Shown: positions 43,486-51,110, numbered from the stretch's first letter. The stretch is DNA of 58,008 nt from Rivularia sp. MS3 (GCA_019192545.1 JAHCMI010000060.1:1-58008), one strand, 5' to 3'. Notes: generated by a model not told the origin, from the letters alone. Made by a program: numbers and translations.

Positions 43486-43629
43486 AATAATTCCTTCTTT
43501 TTCCTTCTTAGTTCAAAAAAAAATATCTCCTGAGCTACGTTATTCCGGGACGGCTACCTTCATTATTTCCTGCTTTCAAATCTCTATAAAAATAATTCCT
43601 TCTTCTATAAGCGGCGGTATTTCCTTCTT
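43486..43629. repeat. Direct repeats upstream of parM-2, candidate parC-2
   Basis: TTCCTTCTT occurs four times (43491, 43501, 43596, 43621), and the longer AATAATTCCTTCTT occurs twice exactly (43486-43499 and 43591-43604). The group ends 40 bp before the actin-like gene, where type II partition systems place the centromere. The first two copies are 10 bp apart, near one helical turn. Confidence 0.4.
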
Positions 43630-43668
43630 CCGTATCTCCCGACAATAATTATCAAGGGCAATATTTTT

Positions 43669-44973
43669 ATGACAACAACGTGCAATATTTTTCTATCAGT
43701 TGATGTTGGGGGTTCCCAAACCAAGATTATTTATCAATTTTCAGGTTGGAATAAACCAAACTGTTTACTCATGTCCCCCGGTGTCGAACAAATTACCAAG
43801 TCCGATTTAAAGCGCTATTACGACCAATCGGGTTGGCTTGGCGCTCCCTCTATAGAACAACAAGCCTGGGTGGAGTGGAAAGGTAGCATCTTTGTGGTGG
43901 GAGATTTTACGTCAGAGTTTGCAGCAATCGATAGAATTTTTGAACGTAAATATGAAAACGCTTTGTACAAAGTACTGGCTGCAATTGGTGTCATCTTGTC
44001 AAAGCATGATGTTAAATCCAAACGCAGAAAAAATGCTTCCTCGCAATCAATCAAAGTAAATCTGTATATCGGGTTATTACTTCCCTGGAACGAATACAAC
44101 GACCGCAATCGGTTCCAAGAACAGTTGGAACTGATGCTTAGAAGCCTCAAGTTTTGCGGACAATCCTGGAACGTTAATTTATCTGCTTTTGAATGTCGTC
44201 CAGAAGGTGGAGGTTTAGCTGCAATTCGTATCAAACAAAAAGGTTTGGAATGGCTGCAAGAAAATAAAGTTGTAGTATTAATGTTTGGACATCGCAACGT
44301 GACAGCAATTTATTTTGATGGAGGTGCTATCAAACGGGGAGATAGTCCTTTATTGGGTTTCTCTACTTTTCTAGATGATGTTTGTAGACGGGTAAGCGGC
44401 TTGGAGCGAGATAAATTAGCAGCCTCCATCTTTGAAACCATCGATTATTCCGAACACCATATTTACCATGACGAATGTACCGTTCATCCCAAATGGGAAG
44501 AGAGTAAAGCAATTGCAACATTAGCAACAGCTAAAGATGAAACCTTAAGAAAATTAGAAAAAGAAGATATAGTTAAAGCGATAAAACTAGCAATACCTTC
44601 TTATTGGAATCAAATAAAAAAATGGTTAGATAAAAATATCTATTCTATGCCTGATGAGGTAATTATTGGTGGAGGGGCTGCGGTATTTTTAGAACCAGAA
44701 TTAGAAGAATATTTTAATTGTAAAGGTATTAAACCGGAGAGTCATAGTTATAGAGAAAGGAAAATCGGAGAAAGAACAAATACTTATTACGGTCGGGATT
44801 ATATTAACCATGCGGATTTAGTTTGGGTTGAAGACATCCAAAAACGAATTGGAAATATTTTTAGTTTCAAATGGAAGATTAAGAAACATCAATCAATTCG
44901 TTTAATTGATTGTTTTGGAATGTTCTCGCAGTTAAAAGATATTGTCACAGAGACAGAAAATGCCAAAAACTAA
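43669..44973 (+). CDS. Actin-like ATPase, ParM/StbA-type plasmid segregation protein (copy 2)
   Basis: 434 aa. Phosphate-1 motif DVGGSQTKIIY (residues 12-22) is clear and the adenosine motif EVIIGGGAAVFLEPELEEYF occurs around residues 330-349. The phosphate-2 region VVVLMFGHRNVTAIYFDGG (201-219) has FGHRN in place of the usual D-x-G, so its catalytic Asp is missing or elsewhere; the first copy (1221-2198) has the standard DIGGGT. The next gene overlaps its end by 14 bp and encodes a small basic protein like a ParR adaptor. Direct repeats occur directly upstream. The product probably forms filaments for plasmid segregation. Start ATG at 43669 has no strong Shine-Dalgarno. Confidence 0.75.
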   Translation: MTTTCNIFLSVDVGGSQTKIIYQFSGWNKPNCLLMSPGVEQITKSDLKRYYDQSGWLGAPSIEQQAWVEWKGSIFVVGDFTSEFAAIDRIFERKYENALYKVLAAIGVILSKHDVKSKRRKNASSQSIKVNLYIGLLLPWNEYNDRNRFQEQLELMLRSLKFCGQSWNVNLSAFECRPEGGGLAAIRIKQKGLEWLQENKVVVLMFGHRNVTAIYFDGGAIKRGDSPLLGFSTFLDDVCRRVSGLERDKLAASIFETIDYSEHHIYHDECTVHPKWEESKAIATLATAKDETLRKLEKEDIVKAIKLAIPSYWNQIKKWLDKNIYSMPDEVIIGGGAAVFLEPELEEYFNCKGIKPESHSYRERKIGERTNTYYGRDYINHADLVWVEDIQKRIGNIFSFKWKIKKHQSIRLIDCFGMFSQLKDIVTETENAKN

Positions 44974-45397
44974 AAGGGTACGTAAAAGCTTGAGTTTGCG
45001 TCTCCAACCTTATGAAGGTACACCCCTTGCAGAAGTGGCTGATTATCTCAACAGTTTGGATAAAGAAGAAGCAACTCGGAGAATAGGAGAAATTTTGGTA
45101 ATGGCATTTCTGCCATACGCTAGTAAAGGAAACGGTCAGTGTAATACAGATAAATTACGTTCTGCTTTTTTGATAGCGCGAGATATGGCAGACAAACACT
45201 TTGGTATTATGGCGCTGGCTTTAGGGTTGGATGCGGTATATGCCGTTGCTACACCAATTGTAAGTACTGGTGGTAATGGGGTTGATATAAATTCCCAGGT
45301 AAATAAAGAAGAATCACCCCATGAAGTTGAGGTTCAGAATTCCAGTTTGATTGAAGGAAAAGCAACGGCTACTGAGATAGGTAAACTTTTTGGTTGA
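44960..45397 (+). CDS. ParR-like adaptor (partition module 2)
   Basis: The frame opens at 44942, but ATG at 44960 (MPKTKRVRKSLSLRLQ) gives a typical RHH-type N-terminus: basic residues, strand SLSLRL and helices PLAEVADYLNSL and KEEATRRIGEILVMAFL. 145 aa. It overlaps the actin-like gene by 14 bp, hence coupled. The C-terminal third is acidic and probably disordered up to ATEIGKLFG, which could be the filament-binding tail. It converges with parB, with only 30 bp between stops. Confidence 0.6.
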   Translation: MPKTKRVRKSLSLRLQPYEGTPLAEVADYLNSLDKEEATRRIGEILVMAFLPYASKGNGQCNTDKLRSAFLIARDMADKHFGIMALALGLDAVYAVATPIVSTGGNGVDINSQVNKEESPHEVEVQNSSLIEGKATATEIGKLFG

Positions 45398-45427
45398 CTC
45401 TCAGAACAACATAATCAACCATTAACA

Positions 45428-46654
45428 TCATTGCTCAGACAGAAGCTTTTCAATATCACCCAACAATTTTTCCAACTTCTTGCGCTTTCTAGCATCACCC
45501 CATACCGAAGCTCCCTTAAGCTGCTTACCAATATTTACAACTCGTTGAGAAGCAGCTATCTTCGGTGATATTTCTTGCTCCTCTTCGGATTGTAATTTTT
45601 TTATCAACTCTTTGATTTGAGTCAGAGAAAGATTTTGACTAATTACCTTTTTGAGTAACTTTGTGCGTTGTTGTTTATCTTTAACTCGTGCAATTGCACG
45701 GGCTTTGGTATACTCAATTCTTCCAGATGCTAACGCTTGTTGAATATCACTGGAGAGGTTTAATAAAGGTAGACGATTTGCTCGGAATGACTCGGGAGAA
45801 AGCCTACCAATAGAAGTAAATACGTTGTTTATTATCTCAACATCTTCTGAGCGGATAACGTTATCCGCTTGTGGTTTCTGAGAACGGCGAATAACATTAT
45901 CCGCTGTTTTATCTGCCAACTTCCCTTCATGGCGGATAACATTATCCGCTGTTTTATCCACTGACTTTTCATCCGAGCGGATAACATTATCCGCCTTTCT
46001 TTCTTCTGACTTCCTCTCGTGGCGGATAACATTATCCGCTTGCTTCTTTTCTTTAGAGCTACTAACGTTATCCGCTGTTTTATTCCCTGACTTCCCCTCG
46101 TGGCGGATAACATTATCCGCTTGCTTGCGGTTGGCTTTCTCCATACGATTGAGCAAGCTGATTACCTCGGACTGCGTTATTCCCAACCGCAGCGCTAGTA
46201 ATTCCAAAATCCCAATTGTTTCCTCATACGCATTCAAATCTTCACGCTGGAGGTTTTCAATTAACTGTACTTGTTTAACCGTATCGTCATCCATTTCCTT
46301 GACGACACATGGAACTTCTTTAAGTCCTGCAATTCCAGCTGCTTTAAAACGACGTTCCCCAGCAATAAGTTCGTACAAACCATCATTCAACGGACGCACA
46401 AGTAACGGCTCTAGTATGCCTAGTTCTTTAATCGACTGCGCGAGGCTCGATAGCTTTTGCTGGTCAAAATATCGCCTGGGTTGGTTTGGGTCTAATTTAA
46501 TTTTCTCGGACGCAATTGTATTGTTGGTTTTATTGTTGGAAGTTGCTTGTACTAAGCTTTGCTCGGAAGTATCAGAATCTTCACCGCCAAACATTAAATC
46601 CAATGGTTTAGCGTGTTTGAGTTTTGCACTATAAGCTACGTTTTTCTTGCTCAC
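45428..46654 (-). CDS. parB: ParB/Spo0J-type partition protein with in-frame ADNVIR repeats
   Basis: 408 aa. Residues ~50-150 are the ParB N-terminal (CTPase) domain: DPNQPRRYFDQQKLSSLAQS, LLVRPL, YELIAGERRFKAA, then QLIENLQREDLNAYEE. A helix-turn-helix segment follows (LRLGITQSEVISLLNRM, ~152-168). Residues ~177-270 are an insertion made of ADNVIR repeats separated by charged 6- or 9-residue spacers (for example HEGKLADKT). The DNA-binding region resumes at VFTSIGRLSPESF and NRLPLLNLSSDIQQAL, and a helical C-terminus ends the protein. The ADNVIR units are the translation of an 18-bp palindrome described separately. ATG overlaps the parA stop by 4 bp. ParB would load at parS, spread as a CTP-dependent clamp, and stimulate ParA. 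Without the insertion the length (~315 aa) would be ordinary for the family. Confidence 0.9.
   Translation of the reverse strand: MSKKNVAYSAKLKHAKPLDLMFGGEDSDTSEQSLVQATSNNKTNNTIASEKIKLDPNQPRRYFDQQKLSSLAQSIKELGILEPLLVRPLNDGLYELIAGERRFKAAGIAGLKEVPCVVKEMDDDTVKQVQLIENLQREDLNAYEETIGILELLALRLGITQSEVISLLNRMEKANRKQADNVIRHEGKSGNKTADNVSSSKEKKQADNVIRHERKSEERKADNVIRSDEKSVDKTADNVIRHEGKLADKTADNVIRRSQKPQADNVIRSEDVEIINNVFTSIGRLSPESFRANRLPLLNLSSDIQQALASGRIEYTKARAIARVKDKQQRTKLLKKVISQNLSLTQIKELIKKLQSEEEQEISPKIAASQRVVNIGKQLKGASVWGDARKRKKLEKLLGDIEKLLSEQ
45851..46120 (-). repeat. Array of seven 18-bp palindrome-like sites inside parB (candidate parS)
   Basis: Arms GCGGATAA and TTATCCGC around a central CG or CA. 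Copies: 45851-45868 (perfect GCGGATAACGTTATCCGC), 45887-45904 (one arm mismatch), 45932-45949, 45977-45994, 46022-46039, 46058-46075 (degenerate left arm, CG centre), 46103-46120. Steps are 36, 45, 45, 45, 36 and 45 bp, all multiples of 9, and every copy is in the same codon phase of parB. Read in that phase, the palindrome gives Ala-Asp-Asn-Val-Ile-Arg on either strand. The degenerate copy reads ADNVSS. Confidence 0.9.
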
Positions 46655-47424
46655 GATTTTACTTCAAGTTTTTCTAACTCTTTCACTATTTTCTTCATCA
46701 CTTTTACGGCTGCGTGTTTTTTATCATACATAGCCAGCGGCATTCTACGCTCGGATGCGTCAGCAAAAGCAATGGATTTAGGGATGGCAGGATATATAGT
46801 CCCCACCTGGGAAAGTTGTTCTTGTACTGCGTTCAAAGTACGGGTTTCTTGTGCCGTGCGACTATCTAACATAGTAGGAATAAAACCAGCAATTTGTAGA
46901 TTCTTGTTGAGTTTTTTCTTCACACGGGCAATGGTATCGAGAAGTAGGTCGGTACCAAGGAAGGATTTAAATTGACACTGGATTGGTACTACTAAATGTG
47001 TAGCAGCCGTTAAGCTAAGGATACTCAAAATACCAAGCGATGGAGGACAGTCAATCAAGATAAAATCATAATTATCCTTTATGGGGGCGAGTGCTTCAGC
47101 TAGACGATATTCTCGTGCGGTTGCGGCTGGTAGAAGAAGTTCGGCAGCGCTAAGGTTAATGTTAGTGGGAGCAAGCTGAATTCCGTTGATGGGTTCGGGG
47201 TAAATAAATAATGGTTCCTCGTCAATTATGGCATTGTAGACAGTTTGTTCGAGTGATTCAGGGTCTACACCCATAAACTGAGTAAGACTTGCTTGGGGGT
47301 CCATATCAACTAGCAAAACTCGGCGTTTATTGGCGGCGAGGTGGTAGCCCAGATTGTGAGTCAAAGTAGTCTTAGAAACGCCGCCGGATTGGTTAAATAG
47401 CGTGATGATGCGGGTAAAATTCAC
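46651..47424 (-). CDS. parA: ParA-type partition ATPase
   Basis: 257 aa. Deviant Walker A is FNQSGGVSKTTLTHN (residues 10-24), in which Ser13 occupies the place of the usual signature lysine (KGGxxKT) and Ser17 replaces the usual Gly; the P-loop Lys18 and Thr19 are kept. Walker A' LLVDMDPQASLT and Walker B FILIDCPPSLG are intact. No N-terminal HTH domain, so this is a small (type Ib/Soj-like) ParA. It overlaps parB by 4 bp in a parAB operon. It would form the nucleoid-bound gradient that moves ParB-parS complexes. The palindrome at 47475-47492 lies 50 bp upstream, suitable for autoregulation by ParB. Confidence 0.9.
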   Translation of the reverse strand: MNFTRIITLFNQSGGVSKTTLTHNLGYHLAANKRRVLLVDMDPQASLTQFMGVDPESLEQTVYNAIIDEEPLFIYPEPINGIQLAPTNINLSAAELLLPAATAREYRLAEALAPIKDNYDFILIDCPPSLGILSILSLTAATHLVVPIQCQFKSFLGTDLLLDTIARVKKKLNKNLQIAGFIPTMLDSRTAQETRTLNAVQEQLSQVGTIYPAIPKSIAFADASERRMPLAMYDKKHAAVKVMKKIVKELEKLEVKS

Positions 47425-47474
47425 TGTATGAAAAATGCTTGAATTGTTGCGATATTTGGATAATTATAAACCAG

Positions 47475-47492
47475 GCGGATAACGTTATCCGC
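47475..47492. promoter_or_regulatory. Non-coding parS-like palindrome upstream of parA
   Basis: Perfect 18-bp palindrome GCGGATAACGTTATCCGC, identical to the copy at 45851-45868 within parB. It lies 50 bp upstream of the parA start in non-coding DNA, which argues that the element is conserved as a DNA site and not merely as a peptide repeat. Likely parS and/or an operator in the parAB promoter. Confidence 0.75.
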
Positions 47493-47979
47493 TATGCACG
47501 AAAAAGGATTTTAATGAAGCTTTTAGAGTGGCAATTGCGTCTTACCGGGTGGGCGTTAAACGAGTACGTCAAAAGTAGGGTATTGGTAATTTCTTTTGGG
47601 TAGGAGAATATCATGAAAACCAACATCAATAGCAAATTTTATTTTTTATACACATTTTTATAGTTCACGTTTTTGACTGCTGGTGAAATATAAAATATAT
47701 GAATGCTTTACCACAACGACAACTGCCCCGGAGAAATATTTGACTTCCCGCCTCTGTGATACTCAAGGTAGCACCCACTTCAAAGTGCTACTAGGTTATC
47801 GTAATAGTTTCGCCCCGGGGTTTCTTTCCCTTCGGATGGGTTTGTAGCGTGCGTTTCATGCGCTCGGAGCAGGTAAATTTAGAAGTATCTTCACTTCCTG
47901 TTTTATGCATTGTTTTTCAAACAATAAAACAAATCAGCTACTATAATTACCGTTGAATTTTTAGATTTTATTCTCGTGT
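47493..47979. other. Intergenic region with a 7-bp hairpin and G+C-rich palindrome
   Basis: GTAGCAC (47768-47774) pairs with GTGCTAC (47785-47791) across a 10-nt loop, and CCCCGGGG lies at 47813-47820, with CCCCGG also at about 47727. The block 47720-47900 is more G+C-rich than its surroundings and looks like a structured RNA or mobile-element end. A plus-strand ATG at about 47613 with GGAG upstream opens only 16 codons. No gene is supported. Confidence 0.3.
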
Positions 47980-49146
47980 TTAATTAAAGGAATTTTTATC
48001 TTTTTCTGCTTGTCTTCTAAGTTCTTCAATAAAACGCTGTCTACCTTCATGATCTTCTTTAATTTTACTCATTCTATCTTGAAATGCTTTTTGCTCTTGT
48101 AAAAATAGTTCAGTTGATATTTTTATATCATTCGTTCCCCCTTGCTTATCTCCTAATTCAAAGCGAGCAATACCTCGGTTTTTATAAGCAATAGCATTCA
48201 ATGGATTAATTTTAATGGCTTGGTTTGAGTCATTGATTGCACCTTGATAATCCTTTAATTTAATGCGAGCATTACCCCTTCCCAAAAATGCTTCTGTATA
48301 TTGAGGATTAAGATTGATAGCTTGCGTAAAATCAGCAATTGCTCCAGTATAGTCCCCACCCAGATTTTTATTAACACCTCTTGCAAGTAAATCCCCGGCT
48401 TTGACCTCAGAAGTTGCAACTACAGGGGATGCGGTGACTCCGATATTCACTCCTGCTTGTGCTGAGAGTCGCACAAAAGTATTGATAGGAATTCCCAAAT
48501 TCAAACCGCTTTTTTGAATGGTATCGGTTTTTTCATCGTAACTGTTATCACCTCTACCATGAATACCGATTAGCTTACCCGCATCGTTTAATACCGCACC
48601 GCCACTCATTCCCACTTTGGTAGTAATATCGTAAACCAAACCATAACCATTTTTTAGATTGGAATTAGCAGCTATCTTGCCTTCAGTAACGACGAGAATT
48701 GATTCGTTGATAACTGCATTTTTATCTGGAAAGCCGCTTATATAGGCTACCGTCCCCCTTTCGCTACTGTCGGAGTTACCAATAGATGCGACTTTGTAAT
48801 TGTTGTTGCTAGTAAATGTAACAACAGCTAAATCTATTTGATTGGGTAACACTTTAACGGTGCTGTGATTTAGAGAATAACGCTTCTTGCCAGGAGTCAC
48901 AATTTCATATTTTCGGTTTGGGTTTGCTACCACATGGGCAGCAGTCAAAATAGTGTAAACGTTCCCCTCTTTTTTGATAATTACGCCAGAACCATTATTA
49001 GGACTATCTTTGTACTCAATTAATACAGTAATTCCTTCGGCAATCTTCCCTACTTCTGGCGCTGATAAAGCGTTTGCCGCCAAAGGCTGTAAAATAATCA
49101 TCGATGGAAGTATGATGGCAGATATTATAGCTTGATAATATTTCAT
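47980..49146 (-). CDS. Secreted trypsin-like serine protease with TPR repeats
   Basis: 388 aa. Signal peptide MKYYQAIISAIILPSMIILQ, with probable cleavage after AANA. Chymotrypsin/HtrA-like catalytic triad: His in LTAAHVVANP, Asp in NQIDLAVVTF, Ser in GMSGGAVLND. Residues ~250-350 hold about three TPR units (GDYTGAIADFTQAINLNPQY, DYQGAINDSNQAIKINPLNA), followed by a charged helical tail. This protease-TPR layout is common in filamentous cyanobacteria. Exported to periplasm or outside; substrate unknown. Monocistronic. Confidence 0.85.
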   Translation of the reverse strand: MKYYQAIISAIILPSMIILQPLAANALSAPEVGKIAEGITVLIEYKDSPNNGSGVIIKKEGNVYTILTAAHVVANPNRKYEIVTPGKKRYSLNHSTVKVLPNQIDLAVVTFTSNNNYKVASIGNSDSSERGTVAYISGFPDKNAVINESILVVTEGKIAANSNLKNGYGLVYDITTKVGMSGGAVLNDAGKLIGIHGRGDNSYDEKTDTIQKSGLNLGIPINTFVRLSAQAGVNIGVTASPVVATSEVKAGDLLARGVNKNLGGDYTGAIADFTQAINLNPQYTEAFLGRGNARIKLKDYQGAINDSNQAIKINPLNAIAYKNRGIARFELGDKQGGTNDIKISTELFLQEQKAFQDRMSKIKEDHEGRQRFIEELRRQAEKDKNSFN

Positions 49147-49238
49147 TTATACGGAGTAAATATATAGTTTGCATTTATTATATATACATTAATACACCGT
49201 GTTTTTTCTGATATATTTGATGAAGAGACGCATACTAA

Positions 49239-49493
49239 TTAATCGCTATAAGAATCGGTATGGGGCGACTCTTTTAAATAAAACTTTATCGCACTCCTCA
49301 AACCAAATTTGCAAATATATCGGTCATCTGAAGAAAGCAATTTTTGCCGATTATCGTCATATTTTATTACCGTATCGGGTTTGGCATGACAGTTAAACCC
49401 GATACGGTAATTCTCATTATTTTTATCCAATACCGTAGTAATCAAACTGTGTCGAATCCGGTGCGGCGACATTTGTTGTGCAGATATTCGCAC
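49239..49493 (-). pseudogene. Tyrosine recombinase C-terminal remnant
   Basis: 84-codon frame that contains MSPHRIRHSLITTVL, nearly the same as MSPHRIRHSGVTAVL of the intact recombinase at 49631-50644, followed by a decayed version of its catalytic end (CHAKPDTVIKYDDNRQ against SRHSKVETVMTYNDNRNQ). The catalytic Tyr is retained (KYDD), but the N-terminal ~270 residues are missing, so it cannot be active. It is in opposite orientation to the intact gene and 138 bp from it. A 17-bp perfect inverted repeat lies within it (49366-49411). Confidence 0.75.
49366..49411. repeat. 17-bp perfect inverted repeat inside recombinase remnant
   Basis: ATTACCGTATCGGGTTT (49366-49382) and its exact reverse complement (49395-49411) flank a 12-nt spacer. 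One arm lies in sequence homologous to the intact recombinase (the KPDTVIK part); the other replaces the corresponding part. Could have arisen by template-switching, or be a site for the recombinase. Confidence 0.7.
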
Positions 49494-49630
49494 TTAAATA
49501 AACGTATATGAAGCAACATTACATCCTACAACAAAATATAACGAATTATCGCCCCAATTAATTACCACGTATACCATTCGCTGTATTGTAGGTGTGAATA
49601 CGAAAACGCCCACTTTCGCGTCCACAATAT

Positions 49631-50644
49631 ATGTCCGACACTCCTCGCTCCTCAGCGGAGTCTTTAGAAAAATCTCTCGCTACCCCTATCGAGCGTTACT
49701 TCGCACCCGAGGAGTCGGAGCAGGATATTATTACTTCGATGTTGGCCACAATTCGTACAGAAAGCACCAAACGCGAGTACCGCAAGGATATAAATAAGTT
49801 TTTTAAGGAAATGACCGGACTTGAACCAAACAACGATAGTGTTTTGGAGTTTTTGCATTTATCAGAAAAACGGGCTGTGGCAGTTGTGCTTAAATACAAG
49901 GGGAAGCTTCTTGAGAGAGGGTTGAAGGAAGCGACGGTAAATAGGAGAATTACCAGCATTAAATCTTTAGTAAAATTTGCGCGGAAGGTGGGGGTGTGTA
50001 CATACTCTCTAGAAGATGTGGAGATGGAGAAAGCGGTTGCTTATCGGGATACTACTGGTGTAGACGCTCCAACCTATGCAACGGTAGTAAGAACGTGCGA
50101 CCGTTCAACTAAGATTGGTAAACGTGACTATGCAATACTGCGGCTGCTGTGGGAAAATGGGTTGCGACGCGGGGAGATGAGCAAGTTATCTGTGAAAGAT
50201 TTTGACCCGCACGGTAGGAGACTGCGGATATTTGGGAAGGGTAAAGGTAATAACGACGAGTGGGTAAAGCTTTCCGCTCAAACCGTTGCTGCAATTACTA
50301 ATTGGCTCGATTCTCGTTCTCGGTTAATTGCCAACGATGCTTTGTTTATTTCTTTGGACAATAACACCTGGGGACATCGTTTGAGCGGTAACGCGATTCG
50401 TTCTATGGTGGTGCGTCGGTTTAAAGCAGCGGGTATCGATAAAGTTATGTCACCCCACCGAATAAGACATAGCGGAGTTACGGCAGTTTTGGAAATTAAT
50501 AACGGTGACGTAACTAAAGGTAAATCCTACAGCCGTCACTCTAAGGTCGAAACCGTGATGACTTACAACGACAACCGCAACCAAAACCAAGGCGAAATTA
50601 CCAACCAACTTGCTGACTTAATTGACCAAGAGTATAAAGAGTAA
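49631..50644 (+). CDS. Tyrosine recombinase (phage integrase family)
   Basis: 337 aa. An N-terminal SAM-like core-binding domain (TKREYRKDINKFFKEMTG to about residue 120) is followed by the catalytic domain with Arg in WENGLRRGEMSKL, Lys in FGKGKGNNDEW, HxxR in SPHRIRHSG, His in KSYSRHSK and the nucleophile Tyr in TVMTYNDN. All six active-site positions are present. Works on specific sites: candidates are plasmid dimer resolution or integration. No Shine-Dalgarno is evident; inverted CCTACAA/TTGTAGG (49525-49531/49586-49592) lies upstream and might be part of a binding site. A remnant of a related gene is next to it. Confidence 0.9.
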   Translation: MSDTPRSSAESLEKSLATPIERYFAPEESEQDIITSMLATIRTESTKREYRKDINKFFKEMTGLEPNNDSVLEFLHLSEKRAVAVVLKYKGKLLERGLKEATVNRRITSIKSLVKFARKVGVCTYSLEDVEMEKAVAYRDTTGVDAPTYATVVRTCDRSTKIGKRDYAILRLLWENGLRRGEMSKLSVKDFDPHGRRLRIFGKGKGNNDEWVKLSAQTVAAITNWLDSRSRLIANDALFISLDNNTWGHRLSGNAIRSMVVRRFKAAGIDKVMSPHRIRHSGVTAVLEINNGDVTKGKSYSRHSKVETVMTYNDNRNQNQGEITNQLADLIDQEYKE

Positions 50645-50742
50645 CTCCGTATCAGAAGATAAAAAGTAAGAAAAAATTTCTCCGTATTAACGACCCGGCA
50701 GATATATAAAGGGAATTATTGAAGTGCAACCGAGCAGGGGTA

Positions 50743-50776
50743 CTGCGAGGCATTGGTTCTATGCTTACGCTCGCAG
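50743..50776. other. 7-bp inverted repeat after recombinase gene
   Basis: CTGCGAG (50743-50749) and CTCGCAG (50770-50776) with a 20-nt spacer, in the 172-bp gap after the recombinase. Not followed by T-runs on either strand. Possible weak bidirectional terminator between converging genes. Confidence 0.25.
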
Positions 50777-50816
50777 ATGAATGGCTAGCGTACTTGATGG
50801 TTTATGTTGTGGAATT

Positions 50817-51110
50817 TTATAACCATTCAGGTAGTTTGTTGATTTTACCGTTGCTATAAGCTTGGTTTACTGCTGCTTTTATTTTGTCTTCATAGCAGTA
50901 GTTACCGCGTAATTTCGGGTAGTTATCTGTTTCCTCGTGGGTACTTGTTTGTGGTTCGCAATTAGCATGGTCTGGTTCTTCTTCCCAATCATTAAAGTAT
51001 GTTTCTGTGTAAGTACGTAGGATAGTTCCGTCCTCATAAATCGCAGCGTAGTGAGAATAGGAGTGGTCTACATCTAGGGTGCAGCTTGCTATTACTTTCT
51101 TATCAGTCAT
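50817..51110 (-). CDS. Hypothetical protein, 97 aa
   Basis: Acidic 97-aa protein with strand-rich N-terminus (KKVIASCTLDV, HYAAIYEDGTILRTYTETYF), an acidic middle with two Cys and a short helical C-terminus. Complete ATG-to-stop frame, converging with the recombinase gene. No family recognised. Confidence 0.5.
   Translation of the reverse strand: MTDKKVIASCTLDVDHSYSHYAAIYEDGTILRTYTETYFNDWEEEPDHANCEPQTSTHEETDNYPKLRGNYCYEDKIKAAVNQAYSNGKINKLPEWL

Noticed and set aside
45832-46113. 93-aa minus-strand frame rich in MLSA repeats
   Set aside because: Alternative frame of the parB repeat array.
45851-46120. CRISPR-like array (18-bp palindromic repeats at 36/45-bp steps)
   Set aside because: Spacing alternates in multiples of 9 bp, all repeats are in one codon phase of parB, the spacers are related to each other, and there are no cas genes. 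It is an intragenic repeat, not CRISPR.
47613-47663. 16-codon plus-strand frame with GGAG upstream
   Set aside because: Too short, with no downstream gene on that strand that it could lead into.
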